NCBI GenBank assembly: GCA_037976565.1
Contig: CP137667.1
Location: 124,001-188,000, forward strand
DNA: 64,000 bases
Reading direction: 5' to 3'
From: Mesocentrotus franciscanus
Lineage: Eukaryota; Echinodermata; Echinoidea; Camarodonta; Strongylocentrotidae
The notes under the pieces were generated by a model that was given only the letters and a program-made list of their open reading frames with translations, ran no database searches and had not been told where the DNA came from. Shown here in pieces: positions 45,728-59,155 of this stretch. How positions within the stretch are numbered: the first letter of the stretch is position 1; each line of letters begins with the position of its first letter. Both the position numbers and the translations under genes were made by a program.

Positions 45728-46962
45728 ATTGTTTTTGTCAGAATTTTCTTTCTTTATTTATTTTTATTTATTTCTCCCCCCTTTTTTGTTCAGAGGATAA
45801 CTCAAGATCAGTTTAGTCAATTTCTTTCAATTTTGGCACAGTCATAGGTCATTGTCATGAGACGTGACAGGAACATTTTCAAGGTCATCAAGTCTTCATG
45901 ACGTCATCCAGGCGCCATTTTGTGTTTTTTTGGACTTCAACTCATGATCATATCTTCATAACGGAAAGTCATTTCTTATTCATATTTATCATGATCAAGG
46001 TCAATATCCGTCCGGTCAATTTCAGGTCAAAACGCGCGCGCATGCGTACGTCCGCGCGTGACGCGCGCGCAAAATTTAAAATGCTCAAAATCACTTTTAT
46101 TCAAATGAGATACGTTTCAGGCCATTTTAAGCATTTTCAAAATTTGCGCGCGCGCACTTATACGCGCGCGTTTTCGCGCGTATTGGCATTTTGCAACATC
46201 GAATCACCAATTTTTTCTGTCATCATATTTGGCACATTTTTCCAAGCATTTTGATACCTTGTTTAACTTTTTCTGACCAGTAATAACGCAATGAGCGTCC
46301 GTCAAAGTATAACAGCACCCGCGGACCGCGCTATCTCTAACCACAATACATAGGCAAAAACATGCCTATACAAAACTCATTGTAACTCTTCAGAATGGAT
46401 GGATACCCCAATTTTTTTTCATATTTGGATAGATTATGAGTCGGAGATATGATTTCATGTCTCATTTGATCCTCAATTAACTCATGACGTCATCATAATG
46501 GCCTCCGAACTCAAAATTTCAATTTGCATATTATGACGTCAGCATATTTTTGGAAAATTGATTGTATCTCTGTAAATATTGATCGATTTTCTTCCAAATT
46601 TTGATATGTTCTAGCTGAGACAATTCTCTACAAATGCAGTCATCACGAATTTTCATTTTGACAAAGGCATCATGGCGTATTTTTGCGATTAAAGGAGGCA
46701 TGTCAATTTTTCACATTTTGCGTGTATTCTCTATGGGACATGACTTTTTCTCAAAACTGGATTCTACATTCCCGTCTTTCGCGAGCAATATCTCCGTCGT
46801 TTTAGTTTTGTTTTGGCTGAGCTTCGAGTATGTTGTAGCTGAGACAATAAGCTATCACAAGTGTGCCCTTTATTTTTCGATCAGATGCCGGGATCATGCT
46901 CATATTTCACTTGCAAAGTGGGATTTGAGAATTCCATTTTCCGTTCACGTGTAATGTCTATG

Positions 46963-47051
46963 TGGATTATTTTGGTATAGTGGTCATAGCACTTGCCTCC
47001 CATTCCGGCGACCCAAGTTCGATTCCTGGTGGGTCTTTTTTTTTTTTTTTT
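46963..47051 (+). repeat. tRNA-like Pol III promoter segment, copy 1
   Basis: A-box TGGTATAGTGG (46973-46983) matches TRGYNNARNGG; B-box AGTTCGATTCC (47016-47026) matches GTTCRANNC; a T run follows from 47034. The anticodon loop would be CTCCCAT (Gly-CCC type), but the anticodon stem pairs poorly, so it is tRNA-derived rather than a functional tRNA. Confidence 0.6.
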
Positions 47052-47429
47052 TGCCGTCGTTTTTAATTTGATTTTATGATCTTCTTCGACTATTATAATA
47101 AAATGCCTCATTTTGCGTGTTATATCTATGGGAGAAGAATGTCAATCGTTTGAGTACAACCCTATGGGAAATCTGATTCCTTGTCGTGTATCAAACCTAT
47201 AGGGTTAATCTCCCAAATCTGTTGGAATATATCAAATCATCCCATTTTTATGATGTTAGTCTCCTTCCCAGACGTTTATACTTTCCAGTTATTCAGCCCA
47301 GGTATATGCAATGTTTACGTCTCTCCCATGGACATAGAATTGTTTACATGTCTATAACTTCTCTTTTCTCTATAATATAGTAAATATTCAATTCTATTTA
47401 TGCTGGAAATATTAAATGCATCGTTCTCC

Positions 47430-47700
47430 ATTGCATCTCTTTCTCTTGCTCTCTCTCTCTCTCTCTTGCTCTGTTTCCCTTCCTCTCTTGTTCTGCCCCT
47501 ATCCTTCTCTTGCTCTGTCTTTGCATCTCTCTCTCTCTACTCTTTCACTCTCTCCTTAGCTACCTCGACCTCTTGCCTTGCCTCCCTCTTATTCTCTTGC
47601 TCTGTCTCCCTCTGCCTCTGCCCTTCTCTTTTCTTCTCTCTCACCCTCTACCTCTCCCGCCTGCTCTGGTTCTCGTTCTCCTTCTATTATGTCTTGTAAT
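47430..47700. repeat. CT-rich low-complexity block, copy 1
   Basis: Interrupted CT/CCT repeats. Near-identical blocks at 53180-53460 and 62370-62650. The Leu/Ser-rich ORFs here are spurious. Confidence 0.85.
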
Positions 47701-47902
47701 GTTCCTTAATTTTCTATAGCTCTGCCCTTTGCCCTTTGGCCTTGGAACTCAAAATACGAATTTGCATATTATGACGTCAGCATATTTATGGAAAATTGAT
47801 TGTATCTGTAAATATGGATCGATTTTCTTCCAAATTTTGATATGTTGTAGCTAAGACAATTTTCTACAAGATCAGTTATTCAGATTACATAACAGACCAC
47901 CT

Positions 47903-47923
47903 AATTCGTCCTCATGACGAATT
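47903..47923. repeat. Terminal hairpin AATTCGTC, copy 1
   Basis: AATTCGTC, 5-base loop CTCAT, GACGAATT; preceded by ACAGACCACCT, the inverted form of AGGTGGTCTGT. Same structure at 51499, 53668, 55034, 59156, 60647 and 62850. Confidence 0.7.
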
Positions 47924-47934
47924 ACATTTCTATT

Positions 47935-47964
47935 AGGTGGTCTGTCGTAATCGACAGATCACCT
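47935..47964. repeat. Terminal hairpin AGGTGGTCTGTCG, copy 2
   Basis: AGGTGGTCTGTCG, TAAT loop, CGACAGATCACCT; 12 bases after the end hairpin of the previous element. Confidence 0.7.
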
Positions 47965-48112
47965 ATTAATTTCGTCAGAATTTTCTTTTTATTATTATTT
48001 ATTTTTATTTCCTCCACTTTTTGTTCCGACGATAACTCAAGATCGGTACAGTCAATTTCTTTCAATTTTGGACAGTCATGGGTCATTGTCATAAAACGTG
48101 ACAGGAACATTT

Positions 48113-48300
48113 TCAAGGTCATCAGGTCATCGTGACGTCATCCAGGCGCCATTTTGTGAAATCACATGATCAATCATATCTTCATGATGCGTCATCAAAG
48201 GTCATTCATATTCATATCACATATAATTCAGGTCAAGGGTCAACAGGTCATGTCGTCAAAAATCACATAAAGGTCATGACGCGCGTACGCGCGCGTCAAA
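48113..48300 (+). promoter_or_regulatory. Module M regulatory-like cluster (example copy)
   Basis: Within about 190 bp lie AAGGTCATCAGGTCATCGTG, TGACGTCA, AAAGGTCA, AGGTCAAGGGTCA (48230-48242) and ACAGGTCA. AGGTCA is the nuclear-receptor half-site, AGGTCA-A-GGGTCA a DR1 arrangement, TGACGTCA the CRE palindrome. Sequence matches only; activity is not shown. Intact DR1 also at 44689, 51764, 53932, 55305, 59550, 60942 and 63121. Confidence 0.4.
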
Positions 48301-50054
48301 ATTTTAAAATGCTCAAAATCACTTAACTATTAATTGAGAGTACGTTTCAGGTCATTTTAAGCATTTCAAAATTTCCGTCCGTGCGCGTCCGCGCGCGCAT
48401 TATGCGCGCGCGCATCGCGTACACATCGTAAAAACGCCTTTTTCGCATGGTTTTTATTTCTGACACTATTTTTGACAATTTCCAACTATTTCCAGTAATT
48501 CTCGACCTTCCATAATGCCACGCGTGCGTCAAACTTTAAAATTCGTGCGCGTCAATGGGCAATATAATGTAAAAAGTGGTAAAAACATGTCTATATAAAA
48601 TCCGCCATAGCTCGTCAGAATGCCTAAATACCCCAAATTTTTAACATTTTCTGGAAGCCCATGAAATGTTTATGTGATTTCATGTATAATTTTGTCCAAT
48701 CGTATGTTCTGACGTCGTCATATTTGCATATGAACTCGAAAATTTGATTTTGAAAATATGACATCATAATTTTTGTATTCATTTGATAATATTGCAGTAA
48801 TCGGTTGTCGATTTTCTTCCAAATTTTGATATGTTGTAGCTGAGACAATTCTCTACAAATGCAGTCAACACGAATTTTCATTTTGACAAAAGCATCATGG
48901 CGTATTTTTGCGATTAAAGGAGGCATGTCAATTTTTCACATTTTGCGTGTATTCTCTATGGGACATGACTTTTCTCAAAACTGGATTCTACATTCCCGTC
49001 TTTCGCGAGCAATATCTCCGTCGTTTTAGTTTTGTTTTCGCTGAGCTTTGAGTATGTTGTAGCTGAGACAATAAGCTATCACAAGTGTGCCCTTTATTTT
49101 TCGATCAGATGCCGGGATCATGCTCATATTTCACTTGCAAAGTGGGATTTGAGAATTCCATTTTCCGTTCACGTGTAATCGCTATGGGAAATGTTTTTAT
49201 ATCGGTAACGCACTTGTTTATTTTTATTTTCCCACCACTTTCTTGTGAGCGTGATTGCTCAAATTCGGCTCCATCAATTTTCATCAAATTTTTGTCAGTC
49301 ATCAGGCTTATCAAATTCAAGTGCCACCATTTTTTCAAGGTCATCAGGTCATCGTGACGTCATCCAGGCGCCATTTTGTGAAATCACATTATCAATCATA
49401 TCTTCATGATGCGTCATCAAAGGTTATTTATATTCATATCACATATACTTTACCTCAAGGGTCAACAGGTCATGTCATCAAAGGTCACATAAAGGTCATG
49501 ACGCGCGCGTACGCGCGCGTCAATTTTAAAATGCTCAAAATCACTTAACTATTAAACGAAAGTACGAATCAGGTCATTTTAAGCATTTCAAAATTTCCGT
49601 CCGTGCGCGTCCGCGCGCGCGTTACAAGCGCGCGCAGCACGTACACATCGTAAACACGCCGTTTTTTCGCATGGTTTGTATTCCTGACACTATTTTTGAC
49701 AATTTTCAACTATTTCCAGTCATTCTCGACCTTCTATAATGCCCTACGCGTGCGTCAAACTTTTAAATTCGTGCGCGCGTCAATGGGCAATATAATGTAA
49801 AAAGTGGTAAAACATGTCTATATAAAATCCGCCATAGCTCGTCAGAATGCCTGAATTCCTCTCAATTTTTTCATATTTGGATAGAGTATGAATTGGAGAT
49901 ATGATTTCATGTCTCATTTTGCCAGTACAAATATCGTGACGTCATCATAAAGGCCTTGGAACTCAAAATACGAATTTGCATATTATGACGTCAGCATATT
50001 TATGGAAAATTGATTGTATCTCTGTAAATATTGATCGATTTTCTTCCAAATTTT

Positions 50055-50610
50055 GATATGTTGTAGCTAAGACAATTCTCTACAAGATAAGTTACCTCAC
50101 TTTTCGTTTTGATGACGTCATCAAAGTGAAAATTTCAATTAAAGGCGACATGTCAGAATTTTCTTAACGTGCGTGTTATGTCTGGAAGTGAATTTCGTTC
50201 ACATCATGAATCTACATAACATTAATCTTTGAGCACTATCTAGCTTATTTGAGCTCTTTTTCTCCCAAATTTTGATATGTTGTAGCTAAGACAATTCTCT
50301 ACAAGATAAGTCACTCTCACTTTTCGTTTTGATGACGTCATCATAGTGAAAATTTCAATTAAAGGTGACATGTCAGAATTTTCTTAACGTGCGTGTTATG
50401 TCTATGAAAGTGAATTTCGTTCACATCATATGAATCTACATAACATTAATCTTTGAGCACCATCTAGCTTATTTGTGCTCTTTTTCTTCCAAATTTTGAT
50501 ATGTTGTAGCTAAGACAATTCTCTACAAGATAAGTCACCCTCACTTTTCGTTTTGATGACGTCATCATAGTGAAAATTTCAATTAAAGGTGACATTATGT
50601 TATGTTATGC
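50055..50610. repeat. 224-bp-type tandem repeat, 3 units
   Basis: GATATGTTGTAGCTAAGAC at 50055, 50275 and 50501. Confidence 0.88.
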
Positions 50611-50844
50611 TATGTCTACGGAAGTCGAATTTCGTTCACATAATGAATCTACATGACATTGTTCTGTGAGTAGTATCTCGCTTATTTTTGCTCTAATCCC
50701 CCCCCCCCAATTTAAGTATGTTATAGCTGATACTATGAGCTATCGGAAGTGCGCCTTCCGTTTTTTGATCAGATGTTTGAATCATGTAGAAATTTTTAAT
50801 TGAAAGTTGAAATAGCGAATATGCCAAGGCCGTTTGTCAGCTTT

Positions 50845-51480
50845 GCATCGCTCTCTCTCTTCTATTTCACCCTCTCCCTCTCTTGTTCTGCCTCCCTCTT
50901 CTTCTAGCTCTGATGTCTCCCTAGCTGTCTCTGCCTCTCTCTTTCTCTACTCTCTCACCCTCTCCTTTTCCCGCCTTTGGCTCCCGCTCTCCCTCTTTTA
51001 TGTCTTATAGGATGTTCCTTAATTTCCTCTAGCTCTTTGCTGTGCCCTTTGTATTCTTATTTCACCCCTACCATGTTTCCTTGTACTTTCCTCTCTCCTT
51101 CCAAGTGTATGCATTCTGATTCCTCTTTCATCCCTCGGTCCAGCTCATGTATTTTTACATGACTATAACCAGTCTCCCTCTCTCCTTCTCTATCTCTATA
51201 TTTTCATCAAATTTCATTATGATCATGATCTTGATCATAATCATTTCTCAATATTTTGTTCATCAGTTGAGTTATTACTTCAGTTCAGGTCACAGTTCAA
51301 TATCAGTTCATCAGTTCATTCATCAGTTCATCAGTTTAGCTCATCAATTCAGTTCATTTCACATCAGTTCAATCTATCAGTTCATCAGTACTTCATTCAT
51401 CAATTCATATCTTAATACATCATTTTACATTAACATCATTATATTGGATCATTGAATTGAAGATGAGCATGATCATAAGA
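50845..51480. repeat. CT-rich block plus CAGTTCAT repeats, copy 1
   Basis: CT-rich to about 51000, then a unique-like stretch, then ATCAGTTCATCAG-like units at 51240-51420. Near-identical to 58490-59130. Confidence 0.85.
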
Positions 51481-51498
51481 ATTGTAGACAGACCACCT

Positions 51499-51519
51499 AA
51501 TTCGTCCTCATGACGAATT
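51499..51519. repeat. Terminal hairpin AATTCGTC, copy 2
   Basis: Perfect 8-bp stem, then AAATGT and CTAGT. Confidence 0.7.
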
Positions 51520-52718
51520 AAATGTCTAGTTTATTTTTATTTCCTCCACTTTTTTGTTCCGACGATAACTCAAGATCGGTACAGTCAATTTCTTTCAATT
51601 TTGGCACAGTCATGGGTCATTGTCATGAGACGTGACAGGAACATTTTCAAGGTCATCAGGTCATCGTGACGTCATCCAGGCGCCATTTTGTGAAATCACA
51701 TGATCAATCATATCTTCATGATGCGTCATCAAAGGTCATTCATATTCATATCACATATACTTCAGGTCAAGGGTCAACAGGTCATGTCGTCAAAGGTCAC
51801 ATAAAGGTCATGACGCGCGCGTACGCGCGTCAAAATTTTAAAATGCTCAAAATCACTTAACTATTAATTGAGAGTACGAATCAGGTCATTTTAAGCATTT
51901 CAAAATTTCCGTCCGTGCGCGTCGCGCGCGCGTTATGCGCGCGCAGCGCGTACACATCGTAAAAACGCCTTTTTCGCATGGTTTTATTTCTGACACTATT
52001 TTTGACAATTTCCAACTATTTCCAGTCATTCTCGACCTTCCATAATGCCACACGCGTGCGTCAAACTTTAAAATTCGTGCGCGCGTCAATGGGCAATATA
52101 ATGTAAAAGTGGTAAAAACATGTCTATATAAAATCCGCCATAGCTCGTCAGAATGCCTAAATACCCCAAATTTTTAACATTTTCTGGAAGCCCATGAAAT
52201 GTTTATGTGATTTCATGTATAATTTTGTCCAATCGTATGTTCTGACGTCGTCATATTTGCATATGAACTCGAAAATTTGATTTTGAAAATATGACATCAT
52301 AATTTTTGTATTCATTTGATAATATTGCTGTAATATTGTCGATTTTCTTCCAAATTTTGATATGTTCTAGCTGAGACAATTCTCCACAAATGCAGTCAAC
52401 ACGATTTTTCATTTTGACAAAGGCATCATGGCGTATTTTTGCGATTAAAGGAGGCATGTCAATTTTTCACATTTTGCGTGTATTCTCTATGGGACATGAC
52501 TTTTTCTCAAAACTGGATTCTACATTCCCGTCTTTCGCGAGCAATATCTCCGTCGTTTTAGTTTTGTTTTCGCTGAGCTTTGAGTATGTTGTAGCTGAGA
52601 CAATAAGCTATCACAAGTGTGCCCTTTATTTTTCGATCAGATGCCGGGATCATGCTCATATTTCACTTGCAAAGTGGGATTTGAGAATTCCATTTTCCGT
52701 TCACGTGTAATGTCTATG

Positions 52719-52808
52719 TGGATTATTTTGGTATAGTGGTCATAGCACTTGCCTCCCATTCCGGCGACCCAAGTTCGATTCCTGGTGGGTCATTTTTTTT
52801 TTTTTTTT
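52719..52808 (+). repeat. tRNA-like Pol III promoter segment, copy 2
   Basis: A-box 52729-52739 and B-box 52772-52782, identical to copy 1, followed by a T run. Confidence 0.6.
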
Positions 52809-53179
52809 TGCCGTCGTTTTAAATTTGATTTTATGATCTTCTTCGACTATTATAACATATTATCATATACAATCACAAACAATGTAATAAAATGCCTAAT
52901 TTTGCGTGTTATATCTATGGGAGAAGAATGTCAATCGTTTGAGTACAACCCTATGGGAAATCTGGTATTAAACCTAATATAGGGTTTATCTCCCAACTCT
53001 GCTACAATATCAAATCACCTTGCTAGTCTCCTTCCCAGACGTTTTTACTTTTCCAGTTATTCAGCCCAAGGTATATGCATGTTTACGTCTCTCCCGTGGA
53101 CATAGAATTGTTTACTTGTCTATACTTCTCTCTTTCTCTATATTAAATTCTATTTATGCTGGATATATTGAATGCATCG

Positions 53180-53460
53180 TTCTCCATTGCATCTCTCTCT
53201 TTCTCCTCTCTCTTGCTCTGTTTCCCTTCTCCTCTCTTATTTTGCCCCTCTCCTTCTCTTGCTCTGTCTCTGCATATATATCTCTCTCTACTCTTTTACC
53301 CTCTCCCTCTCTCTCTGCCTCCCTCTACCTCGACCTCTTGCCTTGCCTCCCTCTTATTCTCTTGCTCTGTCTCCCTCTGCCTCTGCCCTTCTCTTTTTCT
53401 TCTCTCTCACCCTCTACCTCTCCCGCCTCTGGTTCTCGTTCTCCTTCTATTATGTCTTGT
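53180..53460. repeat. CT-rich low-complexity block, copy 2
   Basis: Copy of 47430-47700 with small indels. Confidence 0.85.
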
Positions 53461-53667
53461 AATGTTCCTTAATTTTCTATAGCTCTGCCCTTTGCCCTTT
53501 GGCCTTGGAACTCAAAATACGAATTTGCATATTATGACGTCAGCATATTTATGGAAAATTGATTGTATCTCTGTAAATATGGATCGATTTTCTTCCAAAT
53601 TTTGATATGTTGTAGCTAAGACAATTTTCTACAAGATCAGTTATTCAGATTACATAACAGACCACCT

Positions 53668-53688
53668 AATTCGTCCTCATGACGAATT
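53668..53688. repeat. Terminal hairpin AATTCGTC, copy 3
   Basis: Perfect 8-bp stem, then ACATTT and CTAGT. Confidence 0.7.
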
Positions 53689-54889
53689 ACATTTCTAGTT
53701 TTATTTATTTCCTCCACTTTTTTGTTCCGACGATAACTCAAGATCGGTACAGTCAATTTCTTTCAATTTTGGCACAGTCATGGGTCATTGTCATAAAACG
53801 TGACAGGAACATTTTCAAGGTCATCAGGTCATCGTGACGTCATCCAGGCGCCATTTTGTGAAATCACATGATCAATCATATCTTCATGATGCGTCATCAA
53901 AGGTCATTCATATTCATATCACATATACTTCAGGTCAAGGGTCAACAGGTCATGTCGTCAAAGGTCACATAAAGGTCATGACGCGCGCGTACGCGCGCGT
54001 CAAAATTTTAAAATGCTCAAAATCACTTAACTATTAAACGAGAGTACGAATCAGGTCATTTTAAGCATTTCAAAAATTTCCGTCCGTGCGCGTCCGCGCG
54101 CGCGTTATCCGCGCGCGCAGCGCGTACACATCGTAAAAACGCCGTTTTTTCGCATGGTTTTTATTTCTGACACTATTTTTGACAATTTCCAACTATTTCC
54201 AGTCATTCTCGACCTTCCATAATGCCACACGCGTGCGTCAAACTTTAAAATTCGTGCGCGCGTCAATGGGCAATATAATGTAAAAGTGGTAAAAACATGT
54301 CTATATAAAATCCGCCATAGCTCGTCAGAATGCCTAAATACCCCCAAATTTTTAACATTTTCTGGAAGCCCATGAAATGTTTATGTGATTTCATGTATAA
54401 TTTTGTCCAATCGTATGTTCTGACGTCGTCATATTTGCATATGAACTCGAAAATTTGATTTTGAAAATATGACATCATAATTTTTGTATTCATTTGATAA
54501 TATTGCAGTAATAGGTTGTCGATTTTCTTCCAAATTTTGATATGTTGTAGCTGAGACAATTCTCTACAATGCAGTCATCACGATTTTCATTTTGACAAAA
54601 GCATCATGGCGTATTTTGCGATTAAAGGAGGCATGTCAATTTTTCACATTTTGCGTGTATTCTCTATGGGACATGACTTTTTGTCAAAACTGGATTCTAC
54701 ATTCCGTCTTTCGCGAGCAATATCTCCGTCGTTTTAGCTTCGTTTTCGCTGAGCTTTGAGTATGTTGTAGCTGAGACAATAAGCTATCACAAGTGTGCCC
54801 TTTATTTTTCGATCAGATATCGGGATCATGCTCATATTTCACTTGCAAAGTGGGATTTGAGAATTCCATTTCCGTTCACATGTAAACGC

Positions 54890-54968
54890 TATGGGAAATG
54901 TTTTGATATATCGGTAACACACTTGATTTCCGACCTCGAGATCCCTGGTTCGAGTCCGGGCGTCTCAA
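54890..54968 (+). repeat. Second tRNA-like segment, copy 1
   Basis: B-box GGTTCGAGTCC (54947-54957) matches the consensus perfectly and sits in a T-arm-like CCCTGGTTCGAGTCCGGG. The A-box region is degenerate. Copy at 60499-60577. Confidence 0.45.
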
Positions 54969-55033
54969 AAAAATTTCTTCACTTTTTTTCTTTATGACCT
55001 TTCACTGATCATAAAATTGAAGACAGACCACCT

Positions 55034-55054
55034 AATTCGTCTCCATGACGAATT
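55034..55054. repeat. Terminal hairpin AATTCGTC, copy 4
   Basis: Perfect stem with loop TCCAT variant; followed by CTAT instead of CTAG. Confidence 0.65.
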
Positions 55055-57028
55055 AAATGTCTATTTATTTATTTTTATTTATTTCCTCCACTTTTTGTTC
55101 CGACGATAACTCAAGATCGGTACAGTCAATTTCTTTCAATTTTGGCACAGTCATGGGTCATTGTCATAAGACGTGACAGGAACATTTTCAAGGTCATCAG
55201 GTCATCGTGACGTCATCCAGGCGCCATTTTGTGAAATCACATGATCAATCATATCTTCATGATGCGTCATCAAAGGTCATTCATATTCATATCACATATA
55301 CTTCAGGTCAAGGGTCAACAGGTCATGTCGTCAAAGGTCATAAAGGTCATGACGCGCGTACGCGCGCGTCAAAATTTTAAATGCTCAAAATCACTTAACT
55401 ATTAATGAGAGTACGAATCAGGTCATTTTAAGCATTTCAAAATTTCCGTCCGTGCGCGTCCGCGCGCGCGTTATGCGCGCGCGCAGCGTACACATCGTAA
55501 AAACGCCTTTTTCGCATGGTTTTTATTTCTGACACTATTTTTGACAATTTCCAACTATTTCCAGTCATTCTCGACCTTCCATAATGCCACACGCGTGCGT
55601 CAAACTTTAAAATTCGTGCGCGCGTCAATGGGCAATATAATGTAAAAAGTGGTAAAAACATGTCTATATAAAATCCGCCATAGCTCGTCAGAATGCCTAA
55701 ATACCCCCAAATTTTTAACATTTTCTGGAAGCCCATGAAATGTTTATGTGATTTCATGTATAATTTTGTCCAATCGTATGTTCTGACGTCGTCATATTTG
55801 CATATGAACTCGAAAATTTGATTTTGAAAATATGACATCATAATTTTTGTATTCATTTGATAATATTGCAGTAATCGGTTGTCGATTTTCTTCCAAATTT
55901 TGATATGTTGTAGCTGAGACAATTCTCTACAAATGCAGTCAACACGAATTTTCATTTTGACAAAAGCATCATGGCGTATTTTTGCGATTAAAGGAGGCAT
56001 GTCAATTTTTCACATTTTGCGTGTATTCTCTATGGGACATGACTTTTTCTCAAAACTGGATTCTACATTCCCGTCTTTCGCGAGCAATATCTCCGTCGTT
56101 TTAGTTTTGTTTTCGCTGAGCTTCGAGTATGTTGTAGCTGAGACAATAAGCTATCACAAGTGTGCCCTTTATTTTTCGATCAGATGCCGGGATCATGCTC
56201 ATATTTCACTTGCAAAGTGGGATTTGAGAATTCCATTTTCCGTTCACGTGTAATCGCTATGGGAAATGTTTTTTATATCGGTAACGCACTTGTTTATTTT
56301 TATTTTCCCACCACTTTCTTGTGAGCGTGATTGCTCAAATTCGGCTCCATCAATTTTCATCAAATTTTTGTCAGTCATCAGGCTTATCAAATTCAAGTGC
56401 CACCATTTTTTTCAAGGTCATCAGGTCATCGTGACGTCATCCAGGCGCCATTTTGTGAAATCACATTATCAATCATATCTTCATGATGCGTCAATTTTTT
56501 AAAATGCTCAAAATCACTTAACTATTAAACGAAAGTACGAATCAGGTCATTTTAAGCATTTCAAAAATTTCCGTCCGTGCGCGTCCGCGCGCGCGTTACG
56601 CGCGCGCGCAGCACGTACACATCGTAAACACGCCTTTTTTTGCATGGTTTGTATTCCTGACACTATTTTTGACAATTTTCAACTATTTCCAGTCATTCTC
56701 GACCTTCTATAATGCCCTACGCGTGCGTCAAACTTTTAAATTCGTGCGCGCGTCAATGGGCAATATAATGTAAAAAGTGGTAAAAACATGTCTATATAAA
56801 ATCCGCCATAGCTCGTCAGAATGCCTGAATTCCTCTCAATTTTTTTCATATTTGGATAGAGTATGAATTGGAGATATGATTTCATGTCTCATTTTGCCAG
56901 TACAAATATCGTGACGTCATCATAAAGGCCTTGGAACTCAAAATACGAATTTGCATTTATGACGTCCGCATATTTATGGAAAATTGATTGTATCTCTGTA
57001 AATATTGATTGTTTTTCTTCCAAATTTA

Positions 57029-58260
57029 GATATGTTGTAGCTAAGACAATTCTCTACAAGATAAGTTGGCCTCACTTTTCGTTTTGATGACGTCATCAAA
57101 GTGAAAATTTCAATTAAAGGCGACATGTCAGAATTTTCTTAACGTGCGTGTTATGTCTACGGAAGTCGAATTTCGTTCACATCATGAATCTACATAACAT
57201 TAATCTTTGAGCACTATCTAGCTTATTTGTGCTCTTTTTTCTCCCAAATTTTGATATGTTGTAGCTAAGACAATTCTCTACAAGATAAGTCACTCTCACT
57301 TTTCGTTTTGATGACGTCATCATAGTGAAAATTTCAATTAAAGGTGACATGTCAGAATTTTCTTAACGTGCGTGTTATGTCTATGAAAGTGAATTTCGTT
57401 CACATCATATGAATCTACATAACATTAATCTTTGAGCACCATCTAGCTTATTTGTGCTCTTTTTCTTCCAAATTTTGATATGTTGTAGCTAAGACAATTC
57501 TCTACAAGATAGGTCACCCTCACTTTTCGTTTTGATGACGTCATCATAGTGAAAATTTCAATTAAAGGTGACATGTCAGAATTTTCTTAACGTGCGTGTT
57601 ATGTCTATGTAAGTGAATTTCGTTCACATCATATGAATCTACATAACATTAATCTTTGAGCACCATCTAGCTTATTTGTGCTCTTTTTCTTCCAAATTTT
57701 GATATGTTGTAGCTAAGACAATTCTCTACAAGATAGGTCACCCTCACTTTTCGTTTTGATGACGTCATCATAGTGAAAATTTCAATTAAAGGTGACATGT
57801 CAGAATTTTCTTAACGTGCGTGTTATGTCTATGTAAGTGAATTTCGTTCACATCATATGAATCTACATAACATTAATCTTTGAGCACCATCTAGCTTATT
57901 TGTGCTCTTTTTCTTCCAAATTTTGATATGTTGTAGCTAAGACAATTCTCTACAAGATAAGTCACTCTCACTTTTCGTTTTGATGACGTCATCATAGTGA
58001 AAATTTCAATTAAAGGCGACATGTCAGAATTTTCTTAATTTGCGTGTTATGTCTATGAAAGTGAATTTCGTTCACATCATATGAATCTACATAACATTAA
58101 TCTTGGAGCACTATCTAGCTTATTTGTGCTCTTTTTTCTCCCAAATTTTGATATGTTGTAGCTAAGACAATTCTCTACAAGATAAGTCACCCTCACTTTT
58201 CGTTTTGATGACGTCATCATAGTGAAAATTTCAATTAAAGGTGACATTATGTTATGTTAT
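57029..58260. repeat. 224-bp tandem repeat, about 5.5 units
   Basis: GATATGTTGTAGCTAAGAC at 57029, 57253, 57477, 57701, 57925 and 58150: spacing 224, 224, 224, 224, 225. Each unit has one GATGACGTCATC palindrome. Confidence 0.93.
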
Positions 58261-58489
58261 GCTATGTCTACGGAAGTCGAATTTCGTTCACATAATGAAT
58301 CTACATGACATTGTTCTGTGAGTAGTATCTCGCTTATTTTTGCTCTAATCCCCCGCACCCCCAATTTAAGTATGTTATAGCTGATACTATGAGCTATCGG
58401 AAGTGCGCCTTCCGTTTTTGATCAGATGTTTGAATCATGTAGAAATTTTTAATTGAAAGTTGAAATAGCGAATATGCCAAGGCCGTTTG

Positions 58490-59130
58490 TCAGCTTTGCA
58501 TCTCTCTCTCTCTTCTATTTCACCCTCTCCCTCTCTTGTTCTGCCTCCCTCTTCTTCTAGCTCTGATGTCTCCCTAGCTGTCTCTGCCTCTCTCTTTCTC
58601 TACTCTCTCACCCTCTCCTTTTCCCGCCTTTGGCTCCCGCTCTCCCTCTTTTATGTCTTATAGGATGTTCCTTAATTTCCTCTAGCTCTTTGCTGTGCCC
58701 TTTGTATTCTTATTTCACCCCTACCATGTTTCCTTGTACTTTCCTCTCTCCTTCCAAGTGTATGCATTCTGATTCCTCTTTCATCCCTCGGTCCAGCTCA
58801 TGTATTTTTACATGACTATAACCAGTCTCCCTCTCTCCTTCTCTATCTCTATATTTTCATCAAATTTCATTATGATCATGATCTTGATCATAATCATTTC
58901 TCAATATTTTGTTCATCAGTTGAGTTATTACTTCAGTTCAGGTCACAGCTAGTTCAATATCAGTTCATCAGTTCATTCATCAGTTCATCAGTTTAGCTCA
59001 TCAATTCAGTTCATTTCACATCAGTTCAATCTATCAGTTCATCAGTACTTCATTCATCAATTCATATCTTAATACATCATTTTACATTAACATCATTATA
59101 TTGGATCATTGAATTGAAGATGAGCATGAT
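58490..59130. repeat. CT-rich block plus CAGTTCAT repeats, copy 2
   Basis: Near-identical to 50845-51480. Confidence 0.85.
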
Positions 59131-59155
59131 CATAAGAATTGTAGACAGACCACCT

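Noticed and set aside
46963..47040. Functional tRNA-Gly gene
   Set aside because: A- and B-boxes fit, but the anticodon stem has mismatches, the acceptor stem is not formed and the segment is part of a larger repeat.
47400..47719. Leu/Ser/Cys-rich 69-99-codon frames (also near 53156 and 62304)
   Set aside because: CT-rich low-complexity DNA read in several frames, repeated with the satellite units.
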